Below are positions 19,691 to 29,711 of a DNA stretch of 64,000 bases, piece by piece. The first letter of the stretch is position 1. The number at the start of each line of letters is the position of its first letter. The notes beneath the pieces are model-generated. The model worked only from the letters and a program-made list of their open reading frames with translations, ran no database searches and had not been told where the DNA came from. The position numbers and the translations under genes were made by a program. The DNA comes from CAVPDG01 sp963702535 (lineage in GTDB: Bacteria; Chloroflexota; Anaerolineae; Anaerolineales; UBA4823), in NCBI GenBank assembly GCA_963702535.1, contig CAVPDG010000015.1, positions 109,798 through 173,797 of the forward strand. The letters run 5' to 3'.

Positions 19691-20413
19691 ATGACCACAC
19701 TCTTGTACCAGACCGATAGCTATCTCGAAAAATTTGAAGCCGAGGTGACGGCGCACGATGCCGATTCCCATGCGGTTATCTTAAGCCAGACGGCATTTTA
19801 CCCTGGCGGCGGAGGGCAGCCGGCAGACAGCGGTACCTTGTCGGCGCAAGGAACGGACTACCGGATCAGCCGAGCCAAGAAAGCGGGAGAGCACGTCCTT
19901 CACCTTGTGGAAGGCGAGCTTCCCCTGCCGGCAGTCGGCTCACAGATCCAGGGTGAGATCGATTGGCAGCGCCGCTACCAGCTCATGCGCACGCATACCG
20001 CCATGCACATCCTGTGTGGGGTCATCTTCAGGGATTATGGCGCCCTGGTCACCGGCGGCGATATGGACCCTCTGGCAGGTCGCATGGATTTCGAGTTCGA
20101 GACCATGCACAAAGAGTTGGTGGCTGAGATTGAGCAATCCGTCAATCGGGAAGTGGCGAAGGCGCTGCCTGTCCGTGTGGAAATCCTCGCTCGCGAAGCA
20201 GCCTTCCAGATCCCCGACCTGATCCGCACGAAGATCAATCTCCTGCCGGAAGGCATCCAGCAAGTGCGCGTGGTGGAGATTGTCGGCTTGGATCTGCAAG
20301 CCGACGGCGGCACTCATGTGCACAATACATCCGAAGTGGGGCGCATCCGCGTGGTCGATTACAAATCCAAGGGCAAGATCAACAAGCGCATCTATCTGGA
20401 GCTGGGTTCCTGA
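19691..20413 (+). CDS. AlaX-type alanyl-tRNA editing protein
   Basis: 240 residues, matching the AlaX-M class. The N-terminal part carries QTAFYPGGGGQPADSG, the conserved segment of the AlaRS editing domain relatives. The zinc-site HxxxH is present as HTAMH (residues 102-106). The second half of the site, normally Cys-x3-His, reads DGGTH (205-209), so the Cys position is Asp. The domain hydrolyses Ser-tRNA(Ala) or Gly-tRNA(Ala) in trans in the cytoplasm. It lies in a run with an FAD oxidoreductase and a DHA2 transporter. AAGG precedes the ATG. Confidence 0.85.
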   Translation: MTTLLYQTDSYLEKFEAEVTAHDADSHAVILSQTAFYPGGGGQPADSGTLSAQGTDYRISRAKKAGEHVLHLVEGELPLPAVGSQIQGEIDWQRRYQLMRTHTAMHILCGVIFRDYGALVTGGDMDPLAGRMDFEFETMHKELVAEIEQSVNREVAKALPVRVEILAREAAFQIPDLIRTKINLLPEGIQQVRVVEIVGLDLQADGGTHVHNTSEVGRIRVVDYKSKGKINKRIYLELGS

Positions 20414-20456
20414 AACCCCTGGGGTCCAGAAACCAGATCATCCAGGTTTGGATCAC

Positions 20457-21830
20457 ATGGCGCGAAGAATAACCGATGTCCTCATCTGCGGGGCTGGGAT
20501 TGCAGGCGTAAGCGCCGCCTACCACTTGACTGTCCGGCACGGCATCAAGAATGTGATTCTTGTTGATCCCCTGCCTGCACTGAGCCTGACCATCGACAAA
20601 TCCACAGAATGCTACCGCAACTGGTGGCCCGGTCCTGACGGCGCGATGGTGGCGTTGATGAACCGCAGTATCGCGTTGATGGATGAAATGGCGCAGGAGA
20701 GCGGTAATGTCTTCCATCTCAACCGGCGTGGTTATCTGTACCTGACCGCCAACCCCTCCACGCTGGCGGATTTCATCCGGGCTGCTCGTGAACCTGAGGC
20801 TCTCGGCGCGGGAGAGCTGCGCATCCATACGGGCGACGCCGCAGATCCCGAGTACATCCCGCACCGCCCGGACGGGTTCGAGGGGATGCCAGACGGCGCC
20901 GACCTGATTCTAGATGCGGCAAAGCTTCACAAACACTTCCCTTACCTATCCACTTCGGTCATCGCAGCACTGCACGCCCGTAAAGCCGGTTGGTTCAGCG
21001 CGCAACAGCTTGGGACTTACCTGCTGGACGCAGCCCGGAAGCATGGCGCTACGCTGCTCCGCAGCCAGGTGACCGGTGTAATTCAGGACAAAGGCTCGGT
21101 GCGGGCTGTTCGCCTCAGCGATGGCAGTGAGATCGCCGCCGCCAACCTGGTCAATGCTGCCGGTCCTTACTTCAAAGAGATTGGACGGATGGTGGATGTC
21201 GATTTGCCCGTCTATTGTGAGCTTCACCAGAAGGTATCCTTTCGCGATACTTTGGGGGCTATCCCGCGCCATGCACCCCTGCTGATCTGGAATGACCCTC
21301 AATTCCTTCCCTGGAGCGCGGCGGAGCGCCTCGAGCTCAGCACGGACGAGCATCTCAGCTGGCTATTGGATGAATTCCCCTCTGGCGTCCATACCCGCCC
21401 GGAAGGCGGCGCGGATAGCAACATTGCTTTGATGCTCTGGGAATACAAAACGCGAGTGATGCAGCCGGTCTTCCCGCCTGTTTTAGACGAGCAATACCCT
21501 GAGATCGCCCTGCGAGGTCTCTCGACGATGCTGCCCGGCTTGAACAGTTATTTCGAGAAATTCCCCCGCCCCATCATCGACGGAGGTTATTACACCAAAA
21601 CCGCGGAGAACCGCCCATTGATTGGACCCTCTCCCGTGAAGGGGGCTTTCATCAGCGGGGCGTTCTCTGGCTATGGATTGATGGCAGCCTGCGCTGGAGG
21701 TGAGCTACTCGCTGCCCATGTGACCGGAGCTGCGTTGCCAGAATACGCACGAGCATTCTCCCTGCAACGCTATGCAGATCCCGGCTATCAGGATTTGCTT
21801 GCTCGCTGGGGGTCTTCCGGACAGTTATGA
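20457..21830 (+). CDS. FAD-dependent oxidoreductase, DAO family
   Basis: 457 residues from ATG 20457. The N-terminal Rossmann fold shows LICGAGIAGVSAAYHL (GxGxxG) followed by an acidic residue at the end of strand two (VDP). ECYRNWWPGPDG near residue 55 is typical of sarcosine/dimethylglycine oxidase-like proteins, and the C-terminal part has GGYYTKTAENRPLIGP and SGAFSGYGLMAACAGGELLA, the DAO-family FAD-closing region. Such enzymes oxidise secondary or tertiary amines or amino acids. The substrate cannot be told. The stop overlaps the start of the transporter gene (ATGA), which suggests coupled expression. Confidence 0.8.
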   Translation: MARRITDVLICGAGIAGVSAAYHLTVRHGIKNVILVDPLPALSLTIDKSTECYRNWWPGPDGAMVALMNRSIALMDEMAQESGNVFHLNRRGYLYLTANPSTLADFIRAAREPEALGAGELRIHTGDAADPEYIPHRPDGFEGMPDGADLILDAAKLHKHFPYLSTSVIAALHARKAGWFSAQQLGTYLLDAARKHGATLLRSQVTGVIQDKGSVRAVRLSDGSEIAAANLVNAAGPYFKEIGRMVDVDLPVYCELHQKVSFRDTLGAIPRHAPLLIWNDPQFLPWSAAERLELSTDEHLSWLLDEFPSGVHTRPEGGADSNIALMLWEYKTRVMQPVFPPVLDEQYPEIALRGLSTMLPGLNSYFEKFPRPIIDGGYYTKTAENRPLIGPSPVKGAFISGAFSGYGLMAACAGGELLAAHVTGAALPEYARAFSLQRYADPGYQDLLARWGSSGQL

Positions 21831-23278
21831 CGCCACCCGCCACCCAGATCGACTATTCAAAGAAATGGTTCGTGATGGCTGCAGTTGGTATGGGCGTCTT
21901 CCTGGCGACCATAGACAGCAGCATTGTCAACGTTGCCCTGCCAACTCTGGTAGATAGCTTCGGTGCGGTTTTAGCCACTGTTCAATGGGTCGTCCTGGCA
22001 TACCTGTTGACGGTGACCACCCTCATGCTCAGTGTGGGGCGCTTGGCAGACATGATTGGCAAGAAGCCGCCCTATACCTGGGGTTTCGTCATTTTCACCA
22101 TTGGCTCGGTCTTATGCGGATTATCCTGGTCCATTCAAGCCCTGATCCTGTTCCGCATCCTGCAGGCGATTGGCGCCGCGATGGTGATGGCGTTGGGCAT
22201 GGCAATTGTTACCGAAGCCTTTCCCCCCGGCGAGCGCGGCAAAGCCCTGGGCATCAGCGGATCGCTGGTATCTATCGGCATCGTGGTGGGACCAACGCTT
22301 GGGGGCATATTAATCGCCTCTTTGAGCTGGCATTGGATCTTTTTTGTCAACCTGCCCATCGGCATCATCGGAACCTGGATGGTCATCCGATTTGTCCCTG
22401 CAACCCGACCCTCCGGCGGGCAGAAATTTGATGGTTGGGGAGCGCTGGCGTTCCTTGTCACACTACTGATGTTCCTTCTCGCCCTGACCATCGGGCAGGA
22501 GACCGGGTTCACTGCATTGCCCGTTCTGGCGCTTATCGGCGGGTCGTTTTTGTCTTTGTTGCTATTCATCTGGGTAGAGCGGACTGTGAGAGAGCCCATG
22601 CTCGATCTAAAGATATTCCGAGACCGGCATTTCACGGTCAGCCTGATTACTGCGGTGATCACCTTCATTGCGATTGCCGGCGCTACCTTCTTGCTGCCTT
22701 TTTACCTGCAAAACGTGCTTGGCTATGATCCAAGACAGGTGGGTTTTCTACTGGCAGTAATCCCGGTCGTTTTGGCGCTGGTCTCCCCGATTTCCGGCAA
22801 CCTTTCCGATCGTTACGGCACCCGCTCGATCGCGGTCATCGGGCTCGTCCTGCTGGTAATTGGTTACGCTGCCTTACGCACCCTCTCAACCCAGACAAGC
22901 GCAATCGGGTTCATCCTGCGCTTCCTGGCTGTGGGTCTTGGGATGGGCGTATTCCAATCACCCAACAACTCTGCCATAATGGGCTCAGCAACCCGCGAAA
23001 GGTTAGGAGTGGTCTCGGGCACTCTGGCAATCGCCCGTACCATGGGACAAACGACGGGCATTGCCCTGCTGGGCGCCATCTGGGCGAACAGTATCATTGC
23101 CGTCACTCCGGGTTTGCTGAATAGCAGTGCAACCAGCGCCCCAGCCGAAATTCAGGTAGCTGCACTGCAGCATACCTTTACGGTGGTGACGATCATGATG
23201 CTGTTCGCATTGAGCTTAGGAGTTTGGATCTGGCTCTCGGAGCGGAGGTTTAAGGTGGCTCACTCCGGGCACCCTTGA
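21827..23278 (+). CDS. DHA2-type MFS drug/solute efflux transporter (EmrB/QacA family)
   Basis: 483 residues with 14 predicted helices, as expected for the DHA2 subfamily. Family motifs are visible: LATIDSSIVNVALPTL (motif D1-like in helix 1), LMLSVGRLADMIGKKPPY (motif A), LFRILQAIGAAMVMALGMAIV (motif B), and LGISGSLVSIGIVVGPTLGGIL (motif C, the antiporter signature). It would export a drug or metabolite in exchange for protons across the cytoplasmic membrane. The ATG lies inside the oxidoreductase stop (ATGA), which suggests that the transported compound may relate to that enzyme. It is convergent with the HypE-like gene, three bases apart. Confidence 0.9.
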   Translation: MTPPATQIDYSKKWFVMAAVGMGVFLATIDSSIVNVALPTLVDSFGAVLATVQWVVLAYLLTVTTLMLSVGRLADMIGKKPPYTWGFVIFTIGSVLCGLSWSIQALILFRILQAIGAAMVMALGMAIVTEAFPPGERGKALGISGSLVSIGIVVGPTLGGILIASLSWHWIFFVNLPIGIIGTWMVIRFVPATRPSGGQKFDGWGALAFLVTLLMFLLALTIGQETGFTALPVLALIGGSFLSLLLFIWVERTVREPMLDLKIFRDRHFTVSLITAVITFIAIAGATFLLPFYLQNVLGYDPRQVGFLLAVIPVVLALVSPISGNLSDRYGTRSIAVIGLVLLVIGYAALRTLSTQTSAIGFILRFLAVGLGMGVFQSPNNSAIMGSATRERLGVVSGTLAIARTMGQTTGIALLGAIWANSIIAVTPGLLNSSATSAPAEIQVAALQHTFTVVTIMMLFALSLGVWIWLSERRFKVAHSGHP

Positions 23279-23281
23279 CGG

Positions 23282-24301
23282 TCAGCGTTGCTCAAAGAGC
23301 CTGGCAATCGCGTCCCGCTCGGGTCTTGGCATCTGTTGCCGAACACCAGACGAGATATCGAAAACGCCAACCGGTGGGGGTTCGATTTTACCGATTTGCA
23401 CGCAGCGTATACCCGCGCTTTCTATGGCAGATCGGACAGTTGCAGCTCGTTCGGCTCTGACCGTTAATAACAGCGCTCCGGAAGCGATCGCCTCAAACGG
23501 GTCAATCTTTAAGCTGCGGCAAATCCGCCTGGAAATATCTGGAACCGGGACAACCTGTGCATCGATGCTGATGGACGTCTGGCTTGCCTCCGCCAGCTCC
23601 CATAATGCCGCGGTTAACCCACCCTCTGTCGGATCGTGCATGGCGGTCACTCCCCCTACACCGCAGGCGATGCGCGCTTCTTTGTAGACACTGATTCCGG
23701 GATCATACAAATAATTTACTGCCTGCCGGATTTCCTCGGGTTTAAGTGCGCCTTCCAACAATCCGCTGCACTCACGGGCGATCAGCGCGGTTGCCTCGAT
23801 TGGCACGCCTTTCGTCAATAGAACATGATCTCCAGGCTTGGCTCCGCGTGGGGTTACCAGATCCTTACGCTCGACCTCACCGATGAGTGTAGCCACCAGG
23901 ATCACCCGGTCAAGCCCGTTCGTGATCTCCGTGTGGCCTCCGATCAGCGAGATCTCAAACTGCCGGCAAGCCTCGAACACCTGGGTGAATACCTCACCCG
24001 CCAGCTCCGGGCTGGTTTTACCTTCGGGTAAAAGAATACTCAATAACATCCAGCGTGGCGTTGCCCCACTGGTGGCGATATCGTTGGTATTGATCTGTAC
24101 CGCGTACCAGCCGATCTGATCCGTGGCAAAGGTTATGGGGTCTGTCTTAAATACCAGGCAGCGACTTCCATAATCAACAACCGCGCAATCCAAGCCTAAC
24201 CCGGGTCCCAAGCGGACGCGTGGATCGAAAACCGGAGCTTGTTTGAGATGTCTCTCCAAAATTTCAGGAGGCAGCTTGCCGACCGGCAGCGTGGGAATCA
24301 T
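23282..24301 (-). CDS. AIR-synthase-related protein, HypE-like
   Basis: 339 residues with the PurM/HypE/SelD/ThiL fold: LDCAVVDYG, VFKTDPITFATDQIGWYAVQINTNDIATSGATPRW (the dimer and ATP-binding segment), IIGGHTE-like SLIGGHTEI, KPGDHVLLTKG, and MHDPTEGGLTAALWE. The closest pattern is HypE, but the C-terminal Cys used for the thiocyanate intermediate in hydrogenase maturation (PRxC at the very end) is absent; the protein ends RDAIARLFEQR. No hyp or hydrogenase gene is nearby. It is therefore better viewed as a HypE-related ATPase of unknown substrate. ATG 24301 overlaps the TGA of the upstream gene (ATGA). Confidence 0.8.
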   Translation of the reverse strand: MIPTLPVGKLPPEILERHLKQAPVFDPRVRLGPGLGLDCAVVDYGSRCLVFKTDPITFATDQIGWYAVQINTNDIATSGATPRWMLLSILLPEGKTSPELAGEVFTQVFEACRQFEISLIGGHTEITNGLDRVILVATLIGEVERKDLVTPRGAKPGDHVLLTKGVPIEATALIARECSGLLEGALKPEEIRQAVNYLYDPGISVYKEARIACGVGGVTAMHDPTEGGLTAALWELAEASQTSISIDAQVVPVPDISRRICRSLKIDPFEAIASGALLLTVRAERAATVRSAIESAGIRCVQIGKIEPPPVGVFDISSGVRQQMPRPERDAIARLFEQR

Positions 24302-26086
24302 CGGTTGCCTGTCGCCGGGGCTGGCGGTGGGGGATATGTCGCATCCATGCTCCTCGTAGCTCTTCCAGGCAAATCCAGCATCCGGTCAGTCCAAAAACCG
24401 GGGAAATACTTCCTGATTTCCGGCAGGTACATTTTATAGCCAAAGGGTGTCCTGCCGCCCACCAGATTTTCCTCGCGGATCCAGCCGACAACGCCGTTGA
24501 AATCGACTTTCCACCAATAAGAACCTTTGGCAAGCACTCCATTGACCTGAGAAGCTACCGGTTGGATCTCGCCATTCGTTCCCTGGGGGATAGTCGCCAG
24601 GAAGCCATAGTTATTTCCAGGACCGAGGTGCAAAGAGGAATTACGATTGGTCGTGACTGCCATGGCAGCCCCGTATGAATTGGAAAAGACCGCCGGCTCA
24701 GCGACCACCATCAGCATCCCGCTGCCGACCAGCGGCTCGAGTAGCGCCCGTGGCATCATCCCACTCCGTCTTATACGTTTCGTCCAGGGGCAGGACCAAA
24801 GGGTCTTGAAGTTTATTCTCATCTTTTCCGAGCGCCATCCCACAATCTCGGGTAAAGTTGCATTCTGTATTATTGATCACCCTGCCATTGATCACCAGGG
24901 TCGAGGAGGTACCGCTATCTAACGATACTCCCCAGGTCGCTTGCAAGGTGTTTTTGGCAAAGTCCGCCAGTTGCGCAATCGTAAGCCCTTCGCTGACCCC
25001 TGCATCGAACGCATCAACAACGATGAAATAAATATACGCGGCGTTAAAGGCAATCGCAGTTCGCGAATTGCGGACTGCAGCATCTGGGTTGCTGAAGTCA
25101 GTTCGGATCACACCATTATTGAGAAAGTGGTAATCCCCTCCGATACTGGCATACGTTTTCGTCCAGTTGTTTCTAGGGGAGCCGCTGCAATCAGAGATCT
25201 CCTGGCTGATCCCAACCGCATCACCGATTACGATATCGCCCGCGGCGATCCGGTTTAGCATGGTGGCGCGCACTTCACCCCAGGCAGAGATGACCACATG
25301 ATCGAACGGCAACAGCATGGAGCCTTCTCGGTCGCGGATATCGCGGATGGTACCCAGCGCCATGGATGGAGAAGGGAGGATGAGGGAGGGTCGCGACATC
25401 TCGATCAAGATCTCCAGTACCGGGTTACCAGAAGTCGATTGTGTATGGGTATCGACATCATACTGTGGGGTGTACAGGATTAAATCGCCATTTCCGGCGG
25501 GTTGGTTCACACTGCGGATCGAGGGGTTATACCCGCTGCGTGTAAATGTAATGATGTTTTTGGAACCATTATGAAAAACACATGCGCCAATGTGCGCGGT
25601 CCGGTTGAGCGTCCAGGCAAATCCGGCATCGGCGACATAATCGTCGAAGCGCTTTGCATACCATCCCGAGTTTGCTACGCCGCTCCACGGCGTCCCGGTT
25701 GCGCCATCAAAAAAGTAACCGTTAATCGCAACCACCACACGGTTGCGCTTCCCCCACTGGTTGTCCCAAAAATTGATCGCCTGGTTGTAACGGTCCGCCA
25801 TACCCGTAATCGACTCCCTGCCGGATGCCAGTTTGCCCTGGGCGATGCTGCTATCGATCGTCAGGTCAGCGTTGCTGCGATCCAGACGCGTGACGAAAAC
25901 GTTCACCGGGCGGGGATTGTTGAGGCGGAACTTCTGATACTCGATTCCGGGGGTAATCACTTCCCAGGCGCTCGGAGCCTGTAGAGAGACGTGATCGGAA
26001 GCGCCTATCGTCCGGAAAGCAACCAGGAAGAAAACGATCGGTAATAGTAAGGCAAGCCCATGCAGTGGTCTCATTGACGCTTTCAC
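24298..26086 (-). CDS. Secreted phosphodiester-glycosidase (NAGPA/DUF2233) plus SH3-like domain, one frameshift
   Basis: About 595 residues. An N-terminal hydrophobic signal (LALLLPIVFFLVAFRTIGA) is followed by a NAGPA-type domain: VVVAINGYFFDGATGTPWSG near residue 120, ASIGGDYHFLNNG, RTAIAFN and the QATWGVSLDSGTSSTLVING region, where the family has 'alnLDGGgSs'. Here the position reads LDSGTSS. Members cleave GlcNAc phosphodiester links or act on envelope glycans. A shift near 24755 separates this from a C-terminal SH3b-like domain (NRNSSLHLGPGNNYGFLATIP, then WWKVDFNGVVGWIREENL), which often binds cell wall. It ends within the start of the HypE-like gene; a further indel near 24385 would instead end it soon after the segment MYLPEIRKYFP. 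Confidence 0.75.
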
Positions 26087-26199
26087 CGGTTTTCTAGAGA
26101 TCTCCGCCCATTAGAGGCGCACTCCCATACGTTGAGAGATGAGGATGACAGGTCTAAGAACCACCCGTCTGTTACCCCCTTAAGGATACCATTATAAAA

Positions 26200-26213
26200 T
26201 AACAAAATTGTTA
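26200..26213. promoter_or_regulatory. Inverted repeat in a divergent AT-rich spacer
   Basis: TAACAA-AA-TTGTTA forms a 6+2+6 inverted repeat in an AT-rich 147-base spacer between the divergent glycosidase and PAS/HD-GYP genes. It could be an operator. A TATAAA-like sequence is adjacent. The support is weak. Confidence 0.25.
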
Positions 26214-26233
26214 GTATTTATCTAAACTATCAA

Positions 26234-28412
26234 ATGAGTAAAGGTTGCCGCCCCCCTAATTATGTGATAATCGAACAATCGCAAATCACTACCGCGGGTG
26301 AGTCGTTGATCCTTCGTCGTGTGTACTTGCAAGCCTACCAGAAATCATTCGAATACCTCTGGCTTGTGGGCATTGCCTTGATTGCCCTGGGTATCGTCTT
26401 CTTGTACCTGAAACTTGAGGGCGCGCTAACGGCCGCATTCTTATGCCTGGGAGTTATGCTCATGGCATACAGCGTGATCAAGCGGCAATGGATCAAGCCG
26501 CTAAATGATAAATCAGTAGCGCTGGAGATCGAAACCAAAGAACGACTGAAAGTCGAAGAAAAAGTTAAGCAAGTTGAGCAGCAGCTGCGCGCTTTTACCG
26601 ACCAGGCTTTACAGGGAATTACGATCATCCGGCAGGGCAAGATCCTCTATGCAAACGATGCTTTCTGTAAGATGGTGGGTTATCCTCGTGGAAGAGCTCC
26701 TGCAACTCTCTATCCAACAATATCTATCGCTCATCCATCCAGATGATTTGGAGAGAGTCAGCCGCCTTCACCAGGATCACTCGCAAAGGAATAGTTCTAA
26801 CCACCCGTACCCGTTGCGACTGAAACGGAGTGACGGGGAATACTGCTGGCTGCAAGCGCAAGACTCCCACTTCGAATACGAAAACTCAAGCACGATCTTA
26901 ACCGCGTATCTCGATATTTCACGACAAATGACGCTTGAGACAGGACTTCAGGAAAATGAGAAGCGCTACCGCTCTCTGCTGGATGCAACCAGCGACGCTA
27001 TCTTTATCATAGACGGTGATAAGTTTATTGATTGCAATCGCAAAGCCATGGACATCCTCGCTTGCACGCGTGAGCAAATCCTGGGACAACCCCCCTTCCG
27101 CTTCTCTCCTACACAACAACCGGATGGCAGGATCTCCCGGGAGAAGGCGCAAGAAAAGATTCAACAGGCTTTCGCTGGCTCAACTCTCTCCTTCGAATGG
27201 TTACACTGCCGCTATGATGGCACACCGTTTGAAGCCGATGTAACACTGAGCCGGATTGACCTGAACGCCCACCCCTCCCTGCTCGCCATTGTGCGCGACA
27301 TCAGCGAACGCAAGGTGGCTGAGTCCCAAATTAAGTTGCAACTTGAACGCCTGCGGGCTTTACACCGCATCGATATCACGGTTAGTTCCAGCATGGACCT
27401 GAACGTAATCCTGAATGTTTTACTGGACCAGTTGATCGGGCAATTGGGCGTCGATGCCGCAGATGTCTTGCTGTTAAATCAACACTTACGCACGCTCGAA
27501 TATACGGCTGGGCGTGGTTTCAGGCACACCAGGGCCGCCAGACCCAATGTGCGTATCGGTGAGGGGTATGCCGGTCAATCTGCTCTCGAAAGGCGGATTA
27601 TCCACGTCCCTTCGCTCGCCAACAGAGAAAATCTGATAAAAACCCAGTTATTAAACAACCGGGAAAATTTTTATGCCTATGTCGCCGCTCCACTGATTGC
27701 TAAAGGGCAGGTAAAAGGCGTGTTGGAAGTCTTTCACCGGACGGAGCTATCTCCGGATGCAGAGTGGTTTTCTTTCTTGGAGACGCTGGCTGGTGTGGCC
27801 GCCATCGCCATCGATAACCTGACCCTGTTCAACGATCTCCAACGCTCGAACATGGAGTTGTCGTTAGCTTATGATGCAACGATCGAGGGTTGGTCGTGGG
27901 CGCTGGACCTGCGCGATAAAGAAACAGAAGGGCATACGCAGCGAGTCACCGAGATGACCCTGCAGCTCGCCCGCAGGATGGGCATTGCAGAGAATGATTA
28001 CGTGCACATCCGGTGGGGATCGCTTCTGCACGATATCGGGAAGATGGGTGTTCCAGACCAAATCCTGCTAAAGCCGGGACCACTTACCGACGAAGAGTGG
28101 GAGATCATGCGCAAGCATCCCATCTATGCGTATGAGATGCTTTCTCCAATCTCATTCCTCCACAAAGCACTGGACATCCCGTACTGCCATCATGAGAAAT
28201 GGGATGGCAGCGGATACCCGAGAGGATTGCGGGAAAACCATATCCCCCTCACGGCACGGATCTTCGCCATCGTTGATATTTGGGATGCACTGGGGAGTAA
28301 CCGGCCATACCGGCAAGCCTGGCCCGTGGAGAAAATCCTCGACCATATCAAATCCTTATCGGGCAACCATTTTGACCCCCAGGTCGTTGATAGTATTTTT
28401 AAATATGATTAA
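26234..28412 (+). CDS. Membrane PAS-PAS-GAF-HD-GYP signalling protein, one frameshift
   Basis: About 725 residues after removing one extra base near 26690. Two hydrophobic helices (residues 40-60 and 65-85) anchor it. A coiled linker leads to PAS1 (QGITIIRQGKILYANDAFCKMVGYP ... LIHPDDLERV), PAS2 (RYRSLLDATSDAIFIIDGDKFIDCN), and GAF (LRALHRIDITVSSSMDLN to GVAAIAIDNLTLF). The C-terminal HD-GYP domain is complete: EGHTQRVTEMTLQLA, LLHDIGKMGVPDQIL, HHEKWDGSGYPRGL and IFAIVDIWDAL. HD-GYP domains hydrolyse cyclic di-GMP, so this protein probably lowers c-di-GMP in response to redox, light or small-molecule signals sensed by PAS/GAF. No GGDEF domain is present. The following DUF58 gene is convergent. 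Confidence 0.85.
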
Positions 28413-28436
28413 TTCGCGTTGAAGCTGCGGCGGTTT

Positions 28437-29711
28437 CTATGTCCAGGGTTGTACACCGACCCATGTAGATAACGCCTGACCCAGGTCATCCCCTTTAGCT
28501 ACCCGGCACGCAGGAACACCCATCAGCTCAAGCTGGCGCATCACTCGAGCGCTACCCGAAGGACCGCCAAAGCTTTCTGCATCCAGCAACACGGTAATCG
28601 GTCGCATTCCGGTTCGACTCAGCAATTCCACGCTCAGGGTAACTCCATCGCCAAAACCCGGGGTGATCAGGATCACAGTGCTGCCTCTAGGCAGGTTACG
28701 CGCCTGGGCTTCAACCATACCCTGGAGAGGGAGCCTGCCATCGGCATTGAGCAATGCCAGGGCTTCCAGAATCTTCCCCAGTTGTCGCCCCCCTTTTTCC
28801 GCTGGTATTACCGTGCTGCTTCTTCCTGCGCTCACCAGACCGATCATTCGCTCATGCTGGATGTAGTATCGTGCCAAGGATGCCGCTGCTGAGATGGCAT
28901 ATTCCTCGGTCGATGGAGGCAATGGTATTTTCACACTCGGACGCCATAGCTCGCGCTCATCAAGCTGCAAAGCCTCTGAGGGCAGGGCAAATTGCACCTG
29001 TTTGTAAGCATCGATAAATATCCATACTTCGGATAACGGATCCAGCTCGAATTCCTTCACGATCAGACGGTTTCTTCGCGCCGAGCTCAACCAGTGTATG
29101 CGATTAAGCGGGTCGCCGGGTGCATACTCTCTCACGCCAGCGGCGTTGGCAGTGATTTGCTGCGTTCTGCGCCGTAAAGCCTCCCCCCCCGATAACCAGC
29201 CCACCGGATTTGGAAATGCATGGATGTCTACCATCATCGGATAAACCAGGAGAGAATCGCTCGCCGGTATTCTTTGGCTAACATGAAATAGCCCAAACAG
29301 ATCGCCAGATGCCAGCACCGTTGGTCCGAGGGGGTACACACCACGGGTTGTCAGCCGTGTCCGCACAACGTATGTTCGCGCCTCGCGCCCTTTGAGCATG
29401 CTGATAACCTGTGAACCGCGTGAGCCTGGCAGCGGAGATTCATCCTTAATTTCCAGCCACAAGTGCACGATCCGGCTGAGATTTTGCAGTTCAAACCTTT
29501 CCTCGTAAATTTGACCGACCTGCGAACGAGTAAAACGCGCTGTTCTGCGGAAGTTGATGCCACGAAGTGCCAGGCGAGATACCAGAAAGCTGAAGACCAG
29601 CAGTAGAAGCCAAAAGTAAGCCAGCCGGTAATAAAATTGTGAGCCGCTGATCACCCCCCCCAGCAGGCAAATAACCAGTAGGATCAGCACAACCCGAAGG
29701 GAGGTATTCAT
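28437..29711 (-). CDS. DUF58 domain membrane protein
   Basis: 424 residues. Two N-terminal helices (residues 7-23 and 29-45) are followed by the DUF58 region with the diagnostic PGDPLNRIHWLSSARRNRLIVKEFE (near 190-215), and a von Willebrand A-like C-terminal half (EVWIFIDAYKQ, STVILITPGFGDG). DUF58 proteins work with MoxR AAA ATPases in assembly or metal insertion of envelope complexes. Its ATG overlaps the TGA of moxR (ATGA). It is the last gene of the long minus-strand run. Confidence 0.88.
   Translation of the reverse strand: MNTSLRVVLILLVICLLGGVISGSQFYYRLAYFWLLLLVFSFLVSRLALRGINFRRTARFTRSQVGQIYEERFELQNLSRIVHLWLEIKDESPLPGSRGSQVISMLKGREARTYVVRTRLTTRGVYPLGPTVLASGDLFGLFHVSQRIPASDSLLVYPMMVDIHAFPNPVGWLSGGEALRRRTQQITANAAGVREYAPGDPLNRIHWLSSARRNRLIVKEFELDPLSEVWIFIDAYKQVQFALPSEALQLDERELWRPSVKIPLPPSTEEYAISAAASLARYYIQHERMIGLVSAGRSSTVIPAEKGGRQLGKILEALALLNADGRLPLQGMVEAQARNLPRGSTVILITPGFGDGVTLSVELLSRTGMRPITVLLDAESFGGPSGSARVMRQLELMGVPACRVAKGDDLGQALSTWVGVQPWT

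Noticed and set aside
23282..24301. Selenophosphate synthetase or hydrogenase maturation HypE
   Set aside because: No SelD N-terminal Cys/Sec motif, no HypE C-terminal Cys, and no sel or hyp neighbours.
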